From contig DVJL01000019.1 of assembly GCA_018716805.1 (NCBI GenBank), positions 1 to 52,396 of the forward strand: DNA of 52,396 bases. Reading direction: 5' to 3'. The stretch comes from Candidatus Faecivicinus avistercoris. GTDB lineage: Bacteria > Bacillota > Clostridia > Christensenellales > Aristaeellaceae. Below the pieces are notes generated by a model. That model made no database searches and was not told the DNA's origin. It was given only the letters and a program-made list of their open reading frames with translations. This document shows positions 22,324 to 31,657 of the stretch, piece after piece. How positions within the stretch are numbered: position 1 is the stretch's first letter; each line of letters starts with the position of its first letter. The translations under genes were made by a program, and so were the position numbers.

Positions 22324-22327
22324 ATGA
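22205..22327 (+). CDS. Possible 40-residue upstream ORF coupled to the NusG paralogue
   Basis: An ATG with GAGGAG 10 bp upstream opens a 40-codon frame, rich in Arg, Gly and Ala, that ends in ATGA overlapping the NusG-paralogue start. Composition follows the GC-rich hairpins, so it may be chance. The RBS and 4-bp overlap make translational coupling possible. Confidence 0.25.
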   Translation: MTAATLVRSRSGGVSRPGAGHRAGRNRARAAGGRAGGWSA

Positions 22328-22896
22328 CGGAATACAAATATGTCCGATGCCTCTTCTGCACGACTGGAAAGGAGCAGGCCGTCGCGAAGGCCATTGAGGC
22401 CGCGGGGCGCGGGCGCGCGCTGTTTCCGCAGCGAACCAAGCGGATCCTGAAGAACCACGTCTGGGAGGAGCAGCCTTGCGCGCTGCTTCCGGGCTATGTG
22501 TTCGTCTATTCGGACGAGGAGCAACCGGACTACAAGGGCTTCGGCGGCGCCCAGCACATTCTCCGCACGCTGATGTACGGCAGCGACGGCAGCACCGCGC
22601 TGATCGGCCGCGACCGGGAGTTTGCGGATTGGCTGTGGCGGCTCAACGGCCACGTCGGCGTGCTGAAGGCGCTTCAGGTCGGAGACCGGATCGAGATTGT
22701 GGACGGCGTGTTCAAGCAGCTGCGCGGCACGATCACCAAGATGGACCGCCGGAGGAAGACCGTTCGCGTCGATCTGGACACAGAAGGCCTCCTTCGCCAC
22801 ATCTGGCTCGCCTATGAAATCGTCGACCGCGTGGAGGAAGATACCCTCCAGCCCGACGCGAAGGATTCTCCCTCCGGGTTGGAACAGAGCTCGTAA
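22324..22896 (+). CDS. NusG-family transcription antitermination paralogue (LoaP/RfaH-like)
   Basis: This 190-residue protein has an NGN domain (about 1-105: YKYVRCLFCTTGKEQAVAKAI, RALFPQRTKRIL, LLPGYVFVYS) and a KOW domain (about 118-150: VGDRIEIVDGVFKQLRGTITKMD), then a short polar tail. Housekeeping NusG normally lies in secE-nusG-rplK, which is absent here, so this is a specialised paralogue. LoaP proteins in Bacillota promote read-through of polysaccharide or antibiotic operons. Here the next gene downstream is convergent, so no target operon is adjacent. The ATG at 22324 has GGGAGG 9 bp upstream; an earlier ATG lacks spacing. Confidence 0.85.
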   Translation: MTEYKYVRCLFCTTGKEQAVAKAIEAAGRGRALFPQRTKRILKNHVWEEQPCALLPGYVFVYSDEEQPDYKGFGGAQHILRTLMYGSDGSTALIGRDREFADWLWRLNGHVGVLKALQVGDRIEIVDGVFKQLRGTITKMDRRRKTVRVDLDTEGLLRHIWLAYEIVDRVEEDTLQPDAKDSPSGLEQSS

Positions 22897-22997
22897 CGGG
22901 CGCGAAGGTGCGCCGGCGAAGGGAAGCGTCCGGGAAAATGGATACAAAGGATGCCGGGGAAGAGTGTTGTCCCTGTCATCCTTTTTTGGAACCGCTT

Positions 22998-23879
22998 TCA
23001 CGCCTGTTCGGGGCGGAGGCTGGCCTTGTACTGCCGCGGCGTCGTATGCTTGTAGCGGCGGAACTGTTTGATGAAGAAGCTGGAATCGTTGTACCCGCAC
23101 CGTTGGGCGACTTCGGCGACGGTCATGTCGGAGGTCGCCAGCAGGAAGCTCGCGCACTCGATGCGGTAGTGGTTCAGATAGTCGATCGGCGATCGGTGGA
23201 TGATCGCGCGGAAGCAGCGGCAAAAGTACTTGGGCGAAAGGCCGGTGCTGCGCGCGAGCGTCTCCAACGAAATTTTGGAGCCGTAGTTCTGCTCGATGTA
23301 TTCCAGCGCCGGCTTGAGCTGCTCGGCCTTGACGCCCGCGCGGTTGGTATCCGTGCGCACCGCGGCGTCCAGCTGGCCGGTCAGCAGGCCGAACACCTCG
23401 TAGAGCGCCCCGACCGCGCGCAGTCCGCCGCACGACACGCCGCTTCGCACCGAATCGTACAGGCGGGCGAGCGCCGCCGAGAGATCCGGCGCCGCGCGGA
23501 GGGCACGATTTTCCAAAAAGATCGTCCGGCCGACGACCTCCTTCAGCGCGCTTTTGCAGGACTCGACGTGCATCAGCAGCGCATAGGGATCGAGTACCAC
23601 GCATTCGTAGGCCGCGTCGCGCACCTCCTCCGCGCCGTGGAGCGCGCCCTCGCCGATGACGGCAAAATCGCCCGCGCGCAGGTCGAGCGGCACATCTTCG
23701 ACGTACAGCCGCATTTCGCCGCGCAGCATCCACAAAAGCTCCGTCTCCCGGTGCCAGTGCATCCGCATGTGGTATCTCGGATGCTGCGGATCGACGTGAT
23801 AAAAGGCCAGCGGCAAATCGCCGGTCCGGTGCTGGATCGGCTCGTTGTAGGCCAGGTAGTGCACGCGCATCCCTCCCAT
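22998..23879 (-). CDS. AraC-family transcriptional regulator divergent from fucI
   Basis: This 293-residue regulator has an N-terminal cupin-type sensor ([37 protein letters not shown]) and a C-terminal pair of helix-turn-helices ([57 protein letters not shown], quoted in part), the XylS/AraC signature. It diverges from the L-fucose isomerase gene across 118 bp, making fucI the obvious target and a sugar the likely effector. The start is uncertain: ATG at 23879, ATG at 23870 and a GTG at 23864 (GGGAGGG 6 bp upstream) are all possible. Confidence 0.88.
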   Translation of the reverse strand: MGGMRVHYLAYNEPIQHRTGDLPLAFYHVDPQHPRYHMRMHWHRETELLWMLRGEMRLYVEDVPLDLRAGDFAVIGEGALHGAEEVRDAAYECVVLDPYALLMHVESCKSALKEVVGRTIFLENRALRAAPDLSAALARLYDSVRSGVSCGGLRAVGALYEVFGLLTGQLDAAVRTDTNRAGVKAEQLKPALEYIEQNYGSKISLETLARSTGLSPKYFCRCFRAIIHRSPIDYLNHYRIECASFLLATSDMTVAEVAQRCGYNDSSFFIKQFRRYKHTTPRQYKASLRPEQA

Positions 23880-23909
23880 CGACAGGGCACGATTGTTTTA
23901 TTTTTTGCC

Positions 23910-23939
23910 ATTATACCACAATACAGGCGGCGAAATCAA
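23910..23939 (-). promoter_or_regulatory. Promoter of the araC-type gene in the shared fucI operator region
   Basis: On the minus strand TTGATT and a perfect TATAAT have an 18-bp spacer. Facing fucI, TATATT (about 23943-23948) is a candidate -10 without a good -35, as expected for an activator-dependent promoter. The two overlap within about 40 bp. Confidence 0.6.
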
Positions 23940-23997
23940 TGCTATATTGTTGTTAAGTGAAAAAACCTGCGCCCGCAGGGCAAGGAGGAAATGCGAT

Positions 23998-25797
23998 ATG
24001 GCTGAAAGCAGACTGATTGGTTCCTATCCCGTCATCGGCATCCGCCCGGTCATCGACGGCCGGCGCGGCGCGCTGAAGGTGCGCGAAAGCCTCGAGGATC
24101 AGACGATGAACATGGCGAAGGCGGCGGCAAAGCTGTTTTCCGAAAACCTGCGCTATTCCAACGGCGAGCCGGTGAAGGTCGTCATCGCCGATACGACGAT
24201 CGGCCGCGTGGCGGAATCGGCCGCGTGCGAGGAAAAATTCCGCCATGAGGGCGTTGCGATTACGCTGACGGTGACGCCCTGCTGGTGCTATGGCTCCGAG
24301 ACGATGGACATGGACCGCAATACGATCAAGGGCGTCTGGGGCTTCAACGGCACCGAGCGTCCCGGCGCGGTCTATCTCGCCAGCGTGCTGGCCACCCACG
24401 CGCAGAAGGGCCTGCCGGCGTTCGGCATCTACGGCCACGACGTGCAGGAGGCCGACGACACGTCAATTCCCGCCGACGTCGAGGAGAAGCTGCTGCGCTT
24501 CGGCCGCGCGGCGGTCGCGGTGGCGACGATGCGCGGCAAGTCGTACTTGCAGATCGGCTCGATCTGCATGGGCATCGGCGGCTCGATCATCGATTCCAAG
24601 TTCATCGAGGAATACCTCGGCATGCGCGTCGAATCCGTCGACGAGGTCGAGATCATCCGCCGGATGTCCGAGGGCATCTACGATGCGGCCGAGCTGGAGA
24701 AGCTCAAGGCGTGGGCGAAGGAGCACGTCGTGGAGGGCTTCGACAAGAACCCGCCCGGGCTGCAGAAGGACCGCGCGCGCAAGGACGAGGACTGGGAATT
24801 CACGCTGAAGATGTACCTCATCATCAAGGATCTGATGAACGGCAATCCGAATCTGCCCGAGGGGCGCGAGGAGGAGATGGTCGGCCACAACGCGCTCGCG
24901 GCCGGATTCCAGGGCCAGCGCCAGTGGACGGACTTCTATCCGAACTGCGACTTCCCCGAGGCCATGCTCAACACGAGCTTTGACCACAACGGCGCGCGGG
25001 AGCCGTATATCCTCGCCACCGAGAACGACGTGCTCAACGGCCTGGGCATGATGTTCATGAAGCTGCTCACCAACCGCGCGCAGATGTTCGCCGACGTGCG
25101 CACCTATTGGAGCCCTGAGGCGGTCAAGCGCGCCACGGGCTATGAGGTCGAGGGCGTCGCGAAGGCGGCGGGTGGCTTTATCCACCTGATCAACTCCGGC
25201 GCGTGCTGCTTGGATGCCAACGGACAGGCCCGCGGCGCGGACGGCGAGCGCCTGATGAAGCCGTGGTACGAGGTCACCGAGGCCGACCAGAAGGCCATCA
25301 TGGCGCACACCACCTGGAACTACGCCGATCTGGGCTACTTCCGCGGCGGCGGATATTCCTCCCGCTTTGTGACGGACTGCGAGATGCCGGTGACGATGAT
25401 CCGCCTGAACCTCGTCGACGGCCTCGGCCCGATGCTGCAGATCGCCGAGGGCTGGACGGTCAAGCTGCCGGACGAGGTCACGGACAAGTTCTGGAAGCGC
25501 ACCGACTACACCTGGCCGTGCACGTGGTTTGCGCCGCGCTGCGACGGCAAGGAGGGGCCGTTCAAGACCGCCTACGACGTCATGAACAACTGGGGCGCCA
25601 ACCACGGCGCGATCAGCTACGGCCACATCGGCGCCGATCTGATCACGATGTGCTCGATGCTGCGCATCCCGGTCGCCATGCACAACGTGCCGGCCGAGAA
25701 GATCTTCCGCCCCGCCTGCTGGAACGCCTTCGGCATGGACAAGGAGGGCGCCGACTACCGCGCCTGCGCGAACTACGGCCCGTTCTACAAAAAGTAA
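23998..25797 (+). CDS. fucI: L-fucose isomerase
   Basis: This 599-residue enzyme converts L-fucose to L-fuculose with Mn2+, the first step of fucose use; it also acts on D-arabinose in relatives. The family is recognised from [19 protein letters not shown] at the start, [47 protein letters not shown] (metal-ligand region with Glu/Asp), [15 protein letters not shown] and the C-terminal [18 protein letters not shown]. Length fits the usual ~590. AGGAGG lies 9 bp before the ATG. No fucK, fucA or transporter is adjacent, so the rest of the pathway must be elsewhere. It diverges from an AraC regulator. Confidence 0.96.
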   Translation: MAESRLIGSYPVIGIRPVIDGRRGALKVRESLEDQTMNMAKAAAKLFSENLRYSNGEPVKVVIADTTIGRVAESAACEEKFRHEGVAITLTVTPCWCYGSETMDMDRNTIKGVWGFNGTERPGAVYLASVLATHAQKGLPAFGIYGHDVQEADDTSIPADVEEKLLRFGRAAVAVATMRGKSYLQIGSICMGIGGSIIDSKFIEEYLGMRVESVDEVEIIRRMSEGIYDAAELEKLKAWAKEHVVEGFDKNPPGLQKDRARKDEDWEFTLKMYLIIKDLMNGNPNLPEGREEEMVGHNALAAGFQGQRQWTDFYPNCDFPEAMLNTSFDHNGAREPYILATENDVLNGLGMMFMKLLTNRAQMFADVRTYWSPEAVKRATGYEVEGVAKAAGGFIHLINSGACCLDANGQARGADGERLMKPWYEVTEADQKAIMAHTTWNYADLGYFRGGGYSSRFVTDCEMPVTMIRLNLVDGLGPMLQIAEGWTVKLPDEVTDKFWKRTDYTWPCTWFAPRCDGKEGPFKTAYDVMNNWGANHGAISYGHIGADLITMCSMLRIPVAMHNVPAEKIFRPACWNAFGMDKEGADYRACANYGPFYKK

Positions 25798-25858
25798 TCC
25801 TCCCTTTTGCGGGGAATCCGGCTTCCGGGTGAGGGAGACGGGAATTCCGCAGAATCTG

Positions 25859-25896
25859 GCCCTGCCCCGAGTCTGACGGGGCAGGGCTGCTTTTTT
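25859..25896 (+). terminator. fucI terminator
   Basis: GCCCTGCCCC (25859-25868) pairs with GGGGCAGGGC (25878-25887), followed by TGCTTTTTTG. Confidence 0.88.
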
Positions 25897-25957
25897 GTGC
25901 AAGGCTCGCGCGTGGACGCTTTCCAAAGAGCGCAGAATGCGCCGCGGCCATGCTGGA

Positions 25958-26004
25958 ACAGCGCCTCCCGACGCAGATTTTTCCTGCGCGGGAGGCGCTG
26001 TTTT
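25958..26004 (+). terminator. Second terminator between fucI and the convergent araC gene
   Basis: CAGCGCCTCCCG pairs with CGGGAGGCGCTG (25989-26000), followed by TTTTG. It backs up the fucI terminator and shields the convergent regulator gene. Confidence 0.7.
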
Positions 26005-26040
26005 GCGGGCGGGCTGTCCGCCTTGATTTTGGAGGGCGGG

Positions 26041-26877
26041 TCAGCCCTCCTCGTCGGGACGGAAGTTCAGGCTCGTCTTGTGCTTGTGGCAGGCGCGGTA
26101 GGCGCGCGGCGTCGTGTTCGTCTCCTCGCTGAAGGCGCGGTTAAACGTGCGCAGGCTTTCAAAACCCGTGCTTTCGGCGATTTCCGGCATGGATTGGTCG
26201 GTAAAGACGAGCTTGCGCTTGGCGGCGGCGATGCGCATCGATTTCAGGTAGGCGTTGAAGCCAATGCCGATTTCCTGATTGCAGATGCGGGACAGGCGGA
26301 ATTGAGAGATCTCGAGCTCCTCCGCCGCCTGCAGGAGCGTGATTGGCTTGTAGAGGTGGTCGTGGAGGTAGAGCATCACGCGCGTCTCCAGCGATTGTTC
26401 CTGTTCCTCGATTGCGTAGGGCGGCGCGGCGTCGAACAGATAGCCGACGATGGAGGACAGAAGGCCGATGTGCGTCGTTGCGTTGGATCTGCGCGTATGG
26501 TCGTCCAGAAGGAGGCCGAGCAGGGTGTTCACGTGGCTCGAGTATTTCCCGGAGCGGAAGACCGGCGTGGGCAGATCGTATTTTCCGGAGAAGAATGGGT
26601 TGCGGGTCGTGATTTCATCGGACAGCATGGCAAATGCCAGCACATCGGAGGTTTGCCGGGTCAGGTAGCTGTGGCGGTGATAGGGCATGATGAAGCAGAT
26701 GTCGTCCTTGTGTAAACTGTACCGCCGGCCGTCGATCGTGGCCAGCAGGTTTCCCGCGAGCACGCAGACGCACTCAATTCCGGTATGAACATGGGGGACG
26801 TAGCTGAGGTTTTCAATCCGGCTGAACGTATAGCCATTTTCGTAAATATTTGGATAATAGGATTCTTTATTCGACAT
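26041..26877 (-). CDS. AraC-family regulator divergent from the TPR/peptide-transport operon
   Basis: This 278-residue protein has an N-terminal cupin-like sensor (YVPHVHTGIECVCVLAGNLL, DDICFIMPYHRHSYL) and C-terminal AraC helix-turn-helices (ITLLQAAEELEISQFRLSRI; MPEIAESTGFESLRTFNRAF). I chose the ATG at 26877 with AGGGGG 7-8 bp upstream over an ATG eight codons earlier inside the RBS. It diverges from the 11-gene operon starting at 27414 across a 536-bp AT-rich region, so it is the likely regulator of peptide import, or of a nearby process. Effector unknown. Confidence 0.87.
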   Translation of the reverse strand: MSNKESYYPNIYENGYTFSRIENLSYVPHVHTGIECVCVLAGNLLATIDGRRYSLHKDDICFIMPYHRHSYLTRQTSDVLAFAMLSDEITTRNPFFSGKYDLPTPVFRSGKYSSHVNTLLGLLLDDHTRRSNATTHIGLLSSIVGYLFDAAPPYAIEEQEQSLETRVMLYLHDHLYKPITLLQAAEELEISQFRLSRICNQEIGIGFNAYLKSMRIAAAKRKLVFTDQSMPEIAESTGFESLRTFNRAFSEETNTTPRAYRACHKHKTSLNFRPDEEG

Positions 26878-26935
26878 GTGCCAACCCCCTAATCGGCTCA
26901 TTCACCATAAACTGCATGCGCAGGTTTGTTTTTTT

Positions 26936-26965
26936 AATATAATCCCAAACAACAAGAATTGTCAA
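26936..26965 (-). promoter_or_regulatory. Promoter of the second araC-type gene
   Basis: On the minus strand a perfect TTGACA and TATATT are separated by 18 bp, about 59 bp upstream of the start. The 26,880-27,400 gap is clearly more AT-rich than its surroundings and holds no convincing gene. Confidence 0.65.
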
Positions 26966-27266
26966 GTTGACGTGCAAAATATGACGAATCATTCGACCGG
27001 ATTTTTGGCGGCGGATGCGCAGATTTTGCGGAAATATTCGGAAAATCATAACGGAATGAAAGTTATTCGTCCAATGCATGGGCTCGCAAAGCGCTGTCGG
27101 GGCGAAAGCTCTCGGGAACATGCAAAAATTGAGCAATTATTGCAGGGAATTTTATCCTGAATGAGACTGGATGTTAAAAATTCATATGAGACAATAATTG
27201 GCCAGTCAAAGCGCTGGATATTGGCGTAAATTTGCGTTGATTCACTCAATTTATCACTTTAGCAGT

Positions 27267-27295
27267 TTGACAAGTATGCAGGAAGCAATTATAAT
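27267..27295 (+). promoter_or_regulatory. Consensus promoter of the TPR/peptide-transport operon
   Basis: TTGACA (27267-27272) and TATAAT (27290-27295) with a 17-bp spacer match consensus exactly. No terminator separates it from the first TPR gene. A repressor would be needed if the operon is controlled. Confidence 0.85.
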
Positions 27296-27413
27296 GGATG
27301 CAATTTACGGCGGCGCTCGCGGCGGAATTGGACGATATTTGGGGTATTTCGAAGGTAAATTATCCAAATGCGCGCGGCACTGACGGAATGCGATGAAAGG
27401 GGCAAACAGCACA

Positions 27414-28166
27414 ATGACACATCTGGAAATGCTCAAGAAAGATCCCATGAATCCAAACCTGTACCGGGAGGCCGGCCTGGAGCTGCTCAAGGAGAACCGC
27501 GTGGACGAGGCGGTCGAGCTGTTTTCCAAAGGATTGGTGTACAATCCCTTTGACGCGGTGATGCGCTTTTGGCGCGGGCGCAAGTACATCGGCCGGGAGG
27601 ATTACGGCATCGCGGCCAGCGATTTGAAGCTGGCGGCGGCGATCAATCCGGAAGATTGGGAGTGCTGGTATTATCTGGGCGTCGCCTGCTACCTGAACGG
27701 CATGTATGAGGAAGCCAAGCAGGCCCATGCGAATTCGCGCGAGAGGATGCTCAAGTACGGCGTCAAGGCAATTCCCGCCACGTGCGACTGGTATTGGATG
27801 ATCTGCATGAAGCTCGGCCAGCCGGAGGAGGCGCAGAAGGTGCTGGAAAACGTCTATCCCGGCATGGAGACCGAGGACGGCGACTATCTTGCGCGCACGC
27901 TTCTGTACAAGGGCTACTACAAGCCGGAGAACTTCGTCGAAGACCGCATGCGGGAAATTGCCAACCCGGAGCGCCCGCGCATCTACGAACTGATGCTCAG
28001 CTACGGGCTTGCAAACTATCTGCACTATCTCGGGCGCGATGAAGAGGCGATCCCGCTTTTGAAGAAGCTCGCCGAATCCCCGGACTGCCGCAATCTGTTC
28101 GCGGTCAAGCAGGCGATGATGGATCTGGATGCGCTTGGCGTTTCCTATCAGGCCGTCAATCCGTAA
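27414..28166 (+). CDS. TPR protein 1 of the peptide-transport operon
   Basis: This roughly 250-residue cytoplasmic protein has no signal or membrane span. Three recognisable tetratricopeptide units occupy the N-terminal half: LYREAGLELLKENRVDEAVE, FWRGRKYIGREDYGIAASDL and WYYLGVACYLNGMYEEAKQA. A helical C-terminal half contains the paralogue-specific ARTLLYKGYYKPENF and GLANYLHYLGRDEEAIPLL. The same layout and linker INPEDWECWYYLG recur in the three other TPR genes of this operon. TPRs bind peptides or partner proteins. ATG 27414 has AAAGGGG 11 bp upstream; ATG 27393 is an alternative. First gene of the operon. Confidence 0.8.
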   Translation: MTHLEMLKKDPMNPNLYREAGLELLKENRVDEAVELFSKGLVYNPFDAVMRFWRGRKYIGREDYGIAASDLKLAAAINPEDWECWYYLGVACYLNGMYEEAKQAHANSRERMLKYGVKAIPATCDWYWMICMKLGQPEEAQKVLENVYPGMETEDGDYLARTLLYKGYYKPENFVEDRMREIANPERPRIYELMLSYGLANYLHYLGRDEEAIPLLKKLAESPDCRNLFAVKQAMMDLDALGVSYQAVNP

Positions 28167-28212
28167 GCGGGGCCGCTGCTGGGCAGAAGGCCGCCGCCAG
28201 GCTGAGGTCTAA

Positions 28213-28241
28213 GAGCGCTTCCGGGCGGTTTGCCCGGGAGA
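28213..28241 (+). repeat. Intercistronic hairpin before the first binding-protein gene
   Basis: CTTCCGGGC pairs with GCCCGGGAG around GGTTT in the 114-bp gap between TPR1 and the first solute-binding protein. There is no immediate T-run, so a processing or stabilising role is more likely than termination. Confidence 0.4.
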
Positions 28242-28280
28242 CGCCTCTTTCCCGAATAGATAAAGAGGAGGAAATCATTC

Positions 28281-29852
28281 ATGAAGAAGCTCGTCACAAT
28301 GCTGCTCGCTTTGGTGCTTGTGCTTTCCACGATGCTGGGCTGCCTGCCGGCATCCGCCGAAGGCGAATACAAGGATACCATCGTCTGGGTCATCGGCAAC
28401 GATCAGGACACGCTGGATCCCCAGATGAACGTCAACAATTCCAAGGTCATTCCGCAATACTACGACGGCCTGCTCGGCTTTGACACCGAAAACAACGTCG
28501 TCTGCAAGATCGCGGAGAGCTACGAATCCAGCGAGGACAAGATGGTCTGGACGTTCCACCTGCGCGACGACGTCTACTTCCATTCCGGACGTCACTGCAC
28601 CGCGTATGACTTTGAGGCGACGTTCGACCGCCTGCTCGACACGGAGAATCCCGTTCGCTATACCGAGCGCTTTTCCTACATTGAATCTGCCGTTGCGACG
28701 GACGACTACACCTTCGTCATCACGCTGGCGGAGCCCAAGGCGTTCTTCCTGCAGTCCATTGCGGAGCAGGCGACGGCCGTGCTGAACCCCGAGTACATCG
28801 AGAAGTATGGCTCCGACCTGGGCGAGACGGCCGAGAGCGTCGACGGCTGCGGCCCGTTCAAGTGCACGGGCTGGACGCGCGGTGAGGAGATGCGCTTTGA
28901 GCGCTTTGACGACTACTATGGGGACGTCGCCAAGACCCGCGAAATCGTCATGATGATCGTGCCGGAGCAGACCTCCCGCGCCATCGCCATTGAGACCGGC
29001 CAGGCCGACATTGCCGACGGAATTTCCCCGGACGACGCGGTTCGCCTCGATGCGCTGGATGGCATCACGGTCAGCAAGACCGACGGCAACGGCTGCCATC
29101 TGTTCCAGTTCAACTGCGCGTCCGACAATGCGCCCATGGCCGACCCGAACGTGCGCCTGGCGATCAGCTATGCGATCGACAAGGAAACCATTTGCGAATA
29201 CCTGTACAGCGGCCTTGAAGAAGGCCCGATGCCCTCGATTATGGCGCCGTCCGTCGCGGGCTATTACGAGGCGGGCGTGGTGCCCTACGATGTCGAGAAG
29301 GCCAAGGAGCTGCTGGCCGAGGCGGGCTATCCGGACGGCTTTGACATGACCATCATGACCACCGCAGTCTACAACCGCGGCGTTGAGATGGGCGAGATCC
29401 TCGTCGAGATGCTCGGCGAAGTCGGCATTAACGTCACGCTCGAGGTCGTTGAGCGCGCCGTGTTCTCCTCCGCGTGGGGCGGTTTTACGCCCGAGGAGTT
29501 CAACGAGAACTTCGGCTGGGACATGTTCATCATGGGCTCCGGCGGAAACGCCGATTCTGACACGCTGCTGTACCGCATCATGCACACCGACGATACCAAC
29601 ATCAACAACTACGGCTTCTATTCCAACGCGGAGGTCGACGAGCTGCTTGAGAAGGGCGCGGTGACGATGGATGAGGCGGAGCGCGACGCCTGCTACCAGC
29701 GCATTGCCGAGATCACGCTGTTTGAGGATCCCTTCGGCGTGTACATCAACCTGCGCAAGAACGTCTATGCGCTGTCGGACAACATCGAAGGCTTCGCGGT
29801 CAACCCGTCGAACACCATGGCGCTGACGCAGATCGTCTGCCGGGCGGACTGA
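28281..29852 (+). CDS. Peptide ABC transporter substrate-binding protein (family 5), copy 1
   Basis: This 523-residue DppA/OppA-type binding protein starts with a signal peptide (MKKLVTMLLALVLVLSTMLG, then CLPASA|EG). MLGC is a poor lipobox and ASA|EG a good signal peptidase I site, so anchoring is uncertain. Family landmarks are DTLDPQMNVNNSKVIPQYYD, MVWTFHLRDDVYFHSG, TAYDFEATFDRLLD, VDGCGPFKCTGW, VRLAISYAIDKETICEYL and AKELLAEAGYPDGFD. It collects peptides for the downstream DppBCDF-type transporter. RBS GAGGAGG lies 9 bp upstream. It is nearly identical in length and mostly identical in sequence to the next gene. Confidence 0.92.
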   Translation: MKKLVTMLLALVLVLSTMLGCLPASAEGEYKDTIVWVIGNDQDTLDPQMNVNNSKVIPQYYDGLLGFDTENNVVCKIAESYESSEDKMVWTFHLRDDVYFHSGRHCTAYDFEATFDRLLDTENPVRYTERFSYIESAVATDDYTFVITLAEPKAFFLQSIAEQATAVLNPEYIEKYGSDLGETAESVDGCGPFKCTGWTRGEEMRFERFDDYYGDVAKTREIVMMIVPEQTSRAIAIETGQADIADGISPDDAVRLDALDGITVSKTDGNGCHLFQFNCASDNAPMADPNVRLAISYAIDKETICEYLYSGLEEGPMPSIMAPSVAGYYEAGVVPYDVEKAKELLAEAGYPDGFDMTIMTTAVYNRGVEMGEILVEMLGEVGINVTLEVVERAVFSSAWGGFTPEEFNENFGWDMFIMGSGGNADSDTLLYRIMHTDDTNINNYGFYSNAEVDELLEKGAVTMDEAERDACYQRIAEITLFEDPFGVYINLRKNVYALSDNIEGFAVNPSNTMALTQIVCRAD

Positions 29853-29930
29853 GCGCTGCATTCGCCTTGAGGAGACGGGGCGGAGCGTTCTGAATTTGCA
29901 AAGGCTGCAATAGGAGGGAAAACGGAGTTG

Positions 29931-29994
29931 CCGATGGGTTCGGCGCCGGCTGAACGGGCGTGCCCGCACGGCCTTCGCGGCGCGAATCCATCGG
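29931..29994 (+). repeat. Intercistronic stem-loop between the two binding-protein genes
   Basis: CCGATGGGTTCG (29931-29942) pairs with CGAATCCATCGG (29983-29994), including G-U pairs, enclosing a GC-rich loop. It lies in the 177-bp gap between the paralogous genes. Confidence 0.45.
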
Positions 29995-30029
29995 CGGTTT
30001 CCACTGGCGAAAAGAGGAGGAATTGATCC

Positions 30030-31601
30030 GTGAAGAAGCTCGTTACAATGCTGCTCGCTCTGTTGCTCGCCCTTTCCGCAATGCCGGGCTGTGTGGCCGG
30101 GTTGGCGGAAGGGGAATACAAGGACACCATTGTGTGGGTCATCGGCAATGACCAGGACATTCTGGATCCGCAGATGAACGTTTCCAATTCCAAGGTCATT
30201 CCCCAGTTTTACGACGGGCTTCTTGGATTTGACGCAAACAACAACATTGTCTGCAAGATTGCCGAGAGCTATGAATCCAGCGAGGACGGCATGGTCTGGA
30301 CGTTCCATCTGCGCGACGACGTGTATTTCCATTCGGGACGTCACTGCACCGCGCACGATTTTGAAGTGACGTTCGACCGCCTGCTCGACGAGGAGAATCC
30401 GGTTCGCTATACGACGAACTACGATTACATTGAATCCGCCGTGGCGACCGACGACTACACCTTCGTCATCACGCTGGGCGAACCGAAGGCGTTTTTTCTC
30501 CAGTCGATCGCCAAGCATCAGACGGCTGTATTGAATCCCGAATACATCGAAAAATACGGCGCCGATCTCGGCGAGACGGCCGAGAGCGTGGACGGCTGCG
30601 GGCCGTTTAAGTGCACCAGCTGGGAAAAGGGCGAAGAGATGCGCTTTGAGCGCTTCGACGACTACTACGGGGACGTCGCCAAGACGAAGGAAATCGTCAT
30701 GATGATCGTGCCGGAACAGACCTCCCGCGCCATTGCGCTCGAGACCGGCCAGGCCGACATTGCCGACGGCGTTTCTCCGGACGACGCGGTTCGCCTCGAC
30801 GCGCTGGACGGCATTACCGTCAGCAAGACCGACGGCTCCGGCTGCCACCTCTGGCAGTTCAACTGCGCCTCCGACGACACGCCGGTTTCCGACCCGAGGG
30901 TCCGTCAGGCGATCAGCTATGCGATTGACAAGGAGACCATCTGCGAGTACCTGTACAGCGGGCTGGAGGAGACGCCGATCCGCTCGGTGATGCCGCCCTT
31001 TGTCGCCGGCTATTCCGACGTCGGCGTGGTGCCCTACGATGTCGAAAAGGCCAAGGAATTGTTGGCCGAGGCGGGCTATCCGGACGGCTTTGAGATGACC
31101 GTCATGACGACCGCCGTCTACAACAGAGGCGTCGAGATGGGCGAAATTATCGTCGAAATGCTCGGCGAGGTCGGCATTACCGTCAATTTGGAGGTCGTTG
31201 AGCGCGCCGTGTTTAATTCTGCGTGGGGCGGATTTACCCCTGAAGAATTCAACGCCAACTTTGGCTGGGACATGTTTATCATGGGCTCCGGCGGCGATGC
31301 CGATGCCGATACGCTGCTGTACCGCATCATGCACACCGACGACACCAACATCAACAACTATGGCTTTTATTCAAACGCGGAAGTCGATGAACTGCTCGAA
31401 AAGGGCGCTGTGACGATGGACGAGGAGGAGCGCAACGCGATCTACAAGCGCATTGCCGAGATCACGCTGTATGAGGATCCCTTCGGCGTCTATGTCAACT
31501 ACCGCAAAAACGTCTATGCGCTGTCGGACAATATCGAAAATTTCGCGGTCAGCCCGATGAACACCATGGATTTGGCGAACATCGTTTGCCGGGCGGACTG
31601 A
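30030..31601 (+). CDS. Peptide ABC transporter substrate-binding protein (family 5), copy 2
   Basis: This 523-residue paralogue of the previous gene is about 85% identical by eye, same length, without gaps over most of the alignment. The start is GTG with GAGGAGG 9 bp upstream. Differences cluster at likely ligand-facing or loop positions: TNYDYI for ERFSYI, AKHQTA for AEQATA, WQFNCASDDTPVSD for FQFNCASDNAPMAD, and TPIRSVMPPFVAGYSDVG for GPMPSIMAPSVAGYYEAG. Such clustering suggests two peptide specificities feeding one permease. The signal peptide again ends VAGLA|EG with only a weak lipobox-like MPGC. Confidence 0.92.
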   Translation: MKKLVTMLLALLLALSAMPGCVAGLAEGEYKDTIVWVIGNDQDILDPQMNVSNSKVIPQFYDGLLGFDANNNIVCKIAESYESSEDGMVWTFHLRDDVYFHSGRHCTAHDFEVTFDRLLDEENPVRYTTNYDYIESAVATDDYTFVITLGEPKAFFLQSIAKHQTAVLNPEYIEKYGADLGETAESVDGCGPFKCTSWEKGEEMRFERFDDYYGDVAKTKEIVMMIVPEQTSRAIALETGQADIADGVSPDDAVRLDALDGITVSKTDGSGCHLWQFNCASDDTPVSDPRVRQAISYAIDKETICEYLYSGLEETPIRSVMPPFVAGYSDVGVVPYDVEKAKELLAEAGYPDGFEMTVMTTAVYNRGVEMGEIIVEMLGEVGITVNLEVVERAVFNSAWGGFTPEEFNANFGWDMFIMGSGGDADADTLLYRIMHTDDTNINNYGFYSNAEVDELLEKGAVTMDEEERNAIYKRIAEITLYEDPFGVYVNYRKNVYALSDNIENFAVSPMNTMDLANIVCRAD

Positions 31602-31657
31602 GGTCTTGGGCAGTGAGCGCAAATCAATGCCGGTGACAGCGTGCCGGCGTTCCCGCA

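Noticed and set aside
24463-25926. A 487-codon minus-strand frame over fucI
   Set aside because: It is an antisense shadow of L-fucose isomerase and runs through the fucI terminator.
27294-27396. A short ORF between the TPR operon promoter and the first TPR gene, resembling a leader peptide
   Set aside because: Its possible ATGs (27294, 27298) lie at or before the predicted transcription start, and there is no codon enrichment or terminator.
28275-31334. A 1019-codon open frame on the minus strand across both peptide-binding-protein genes
   Set aside because: It is the antisense shadow of two high-GC coding genes; it has no RBS, its internal repetition simply mirrors the duplication, and the plus-strand frames encode clear family-5 binding proteins.
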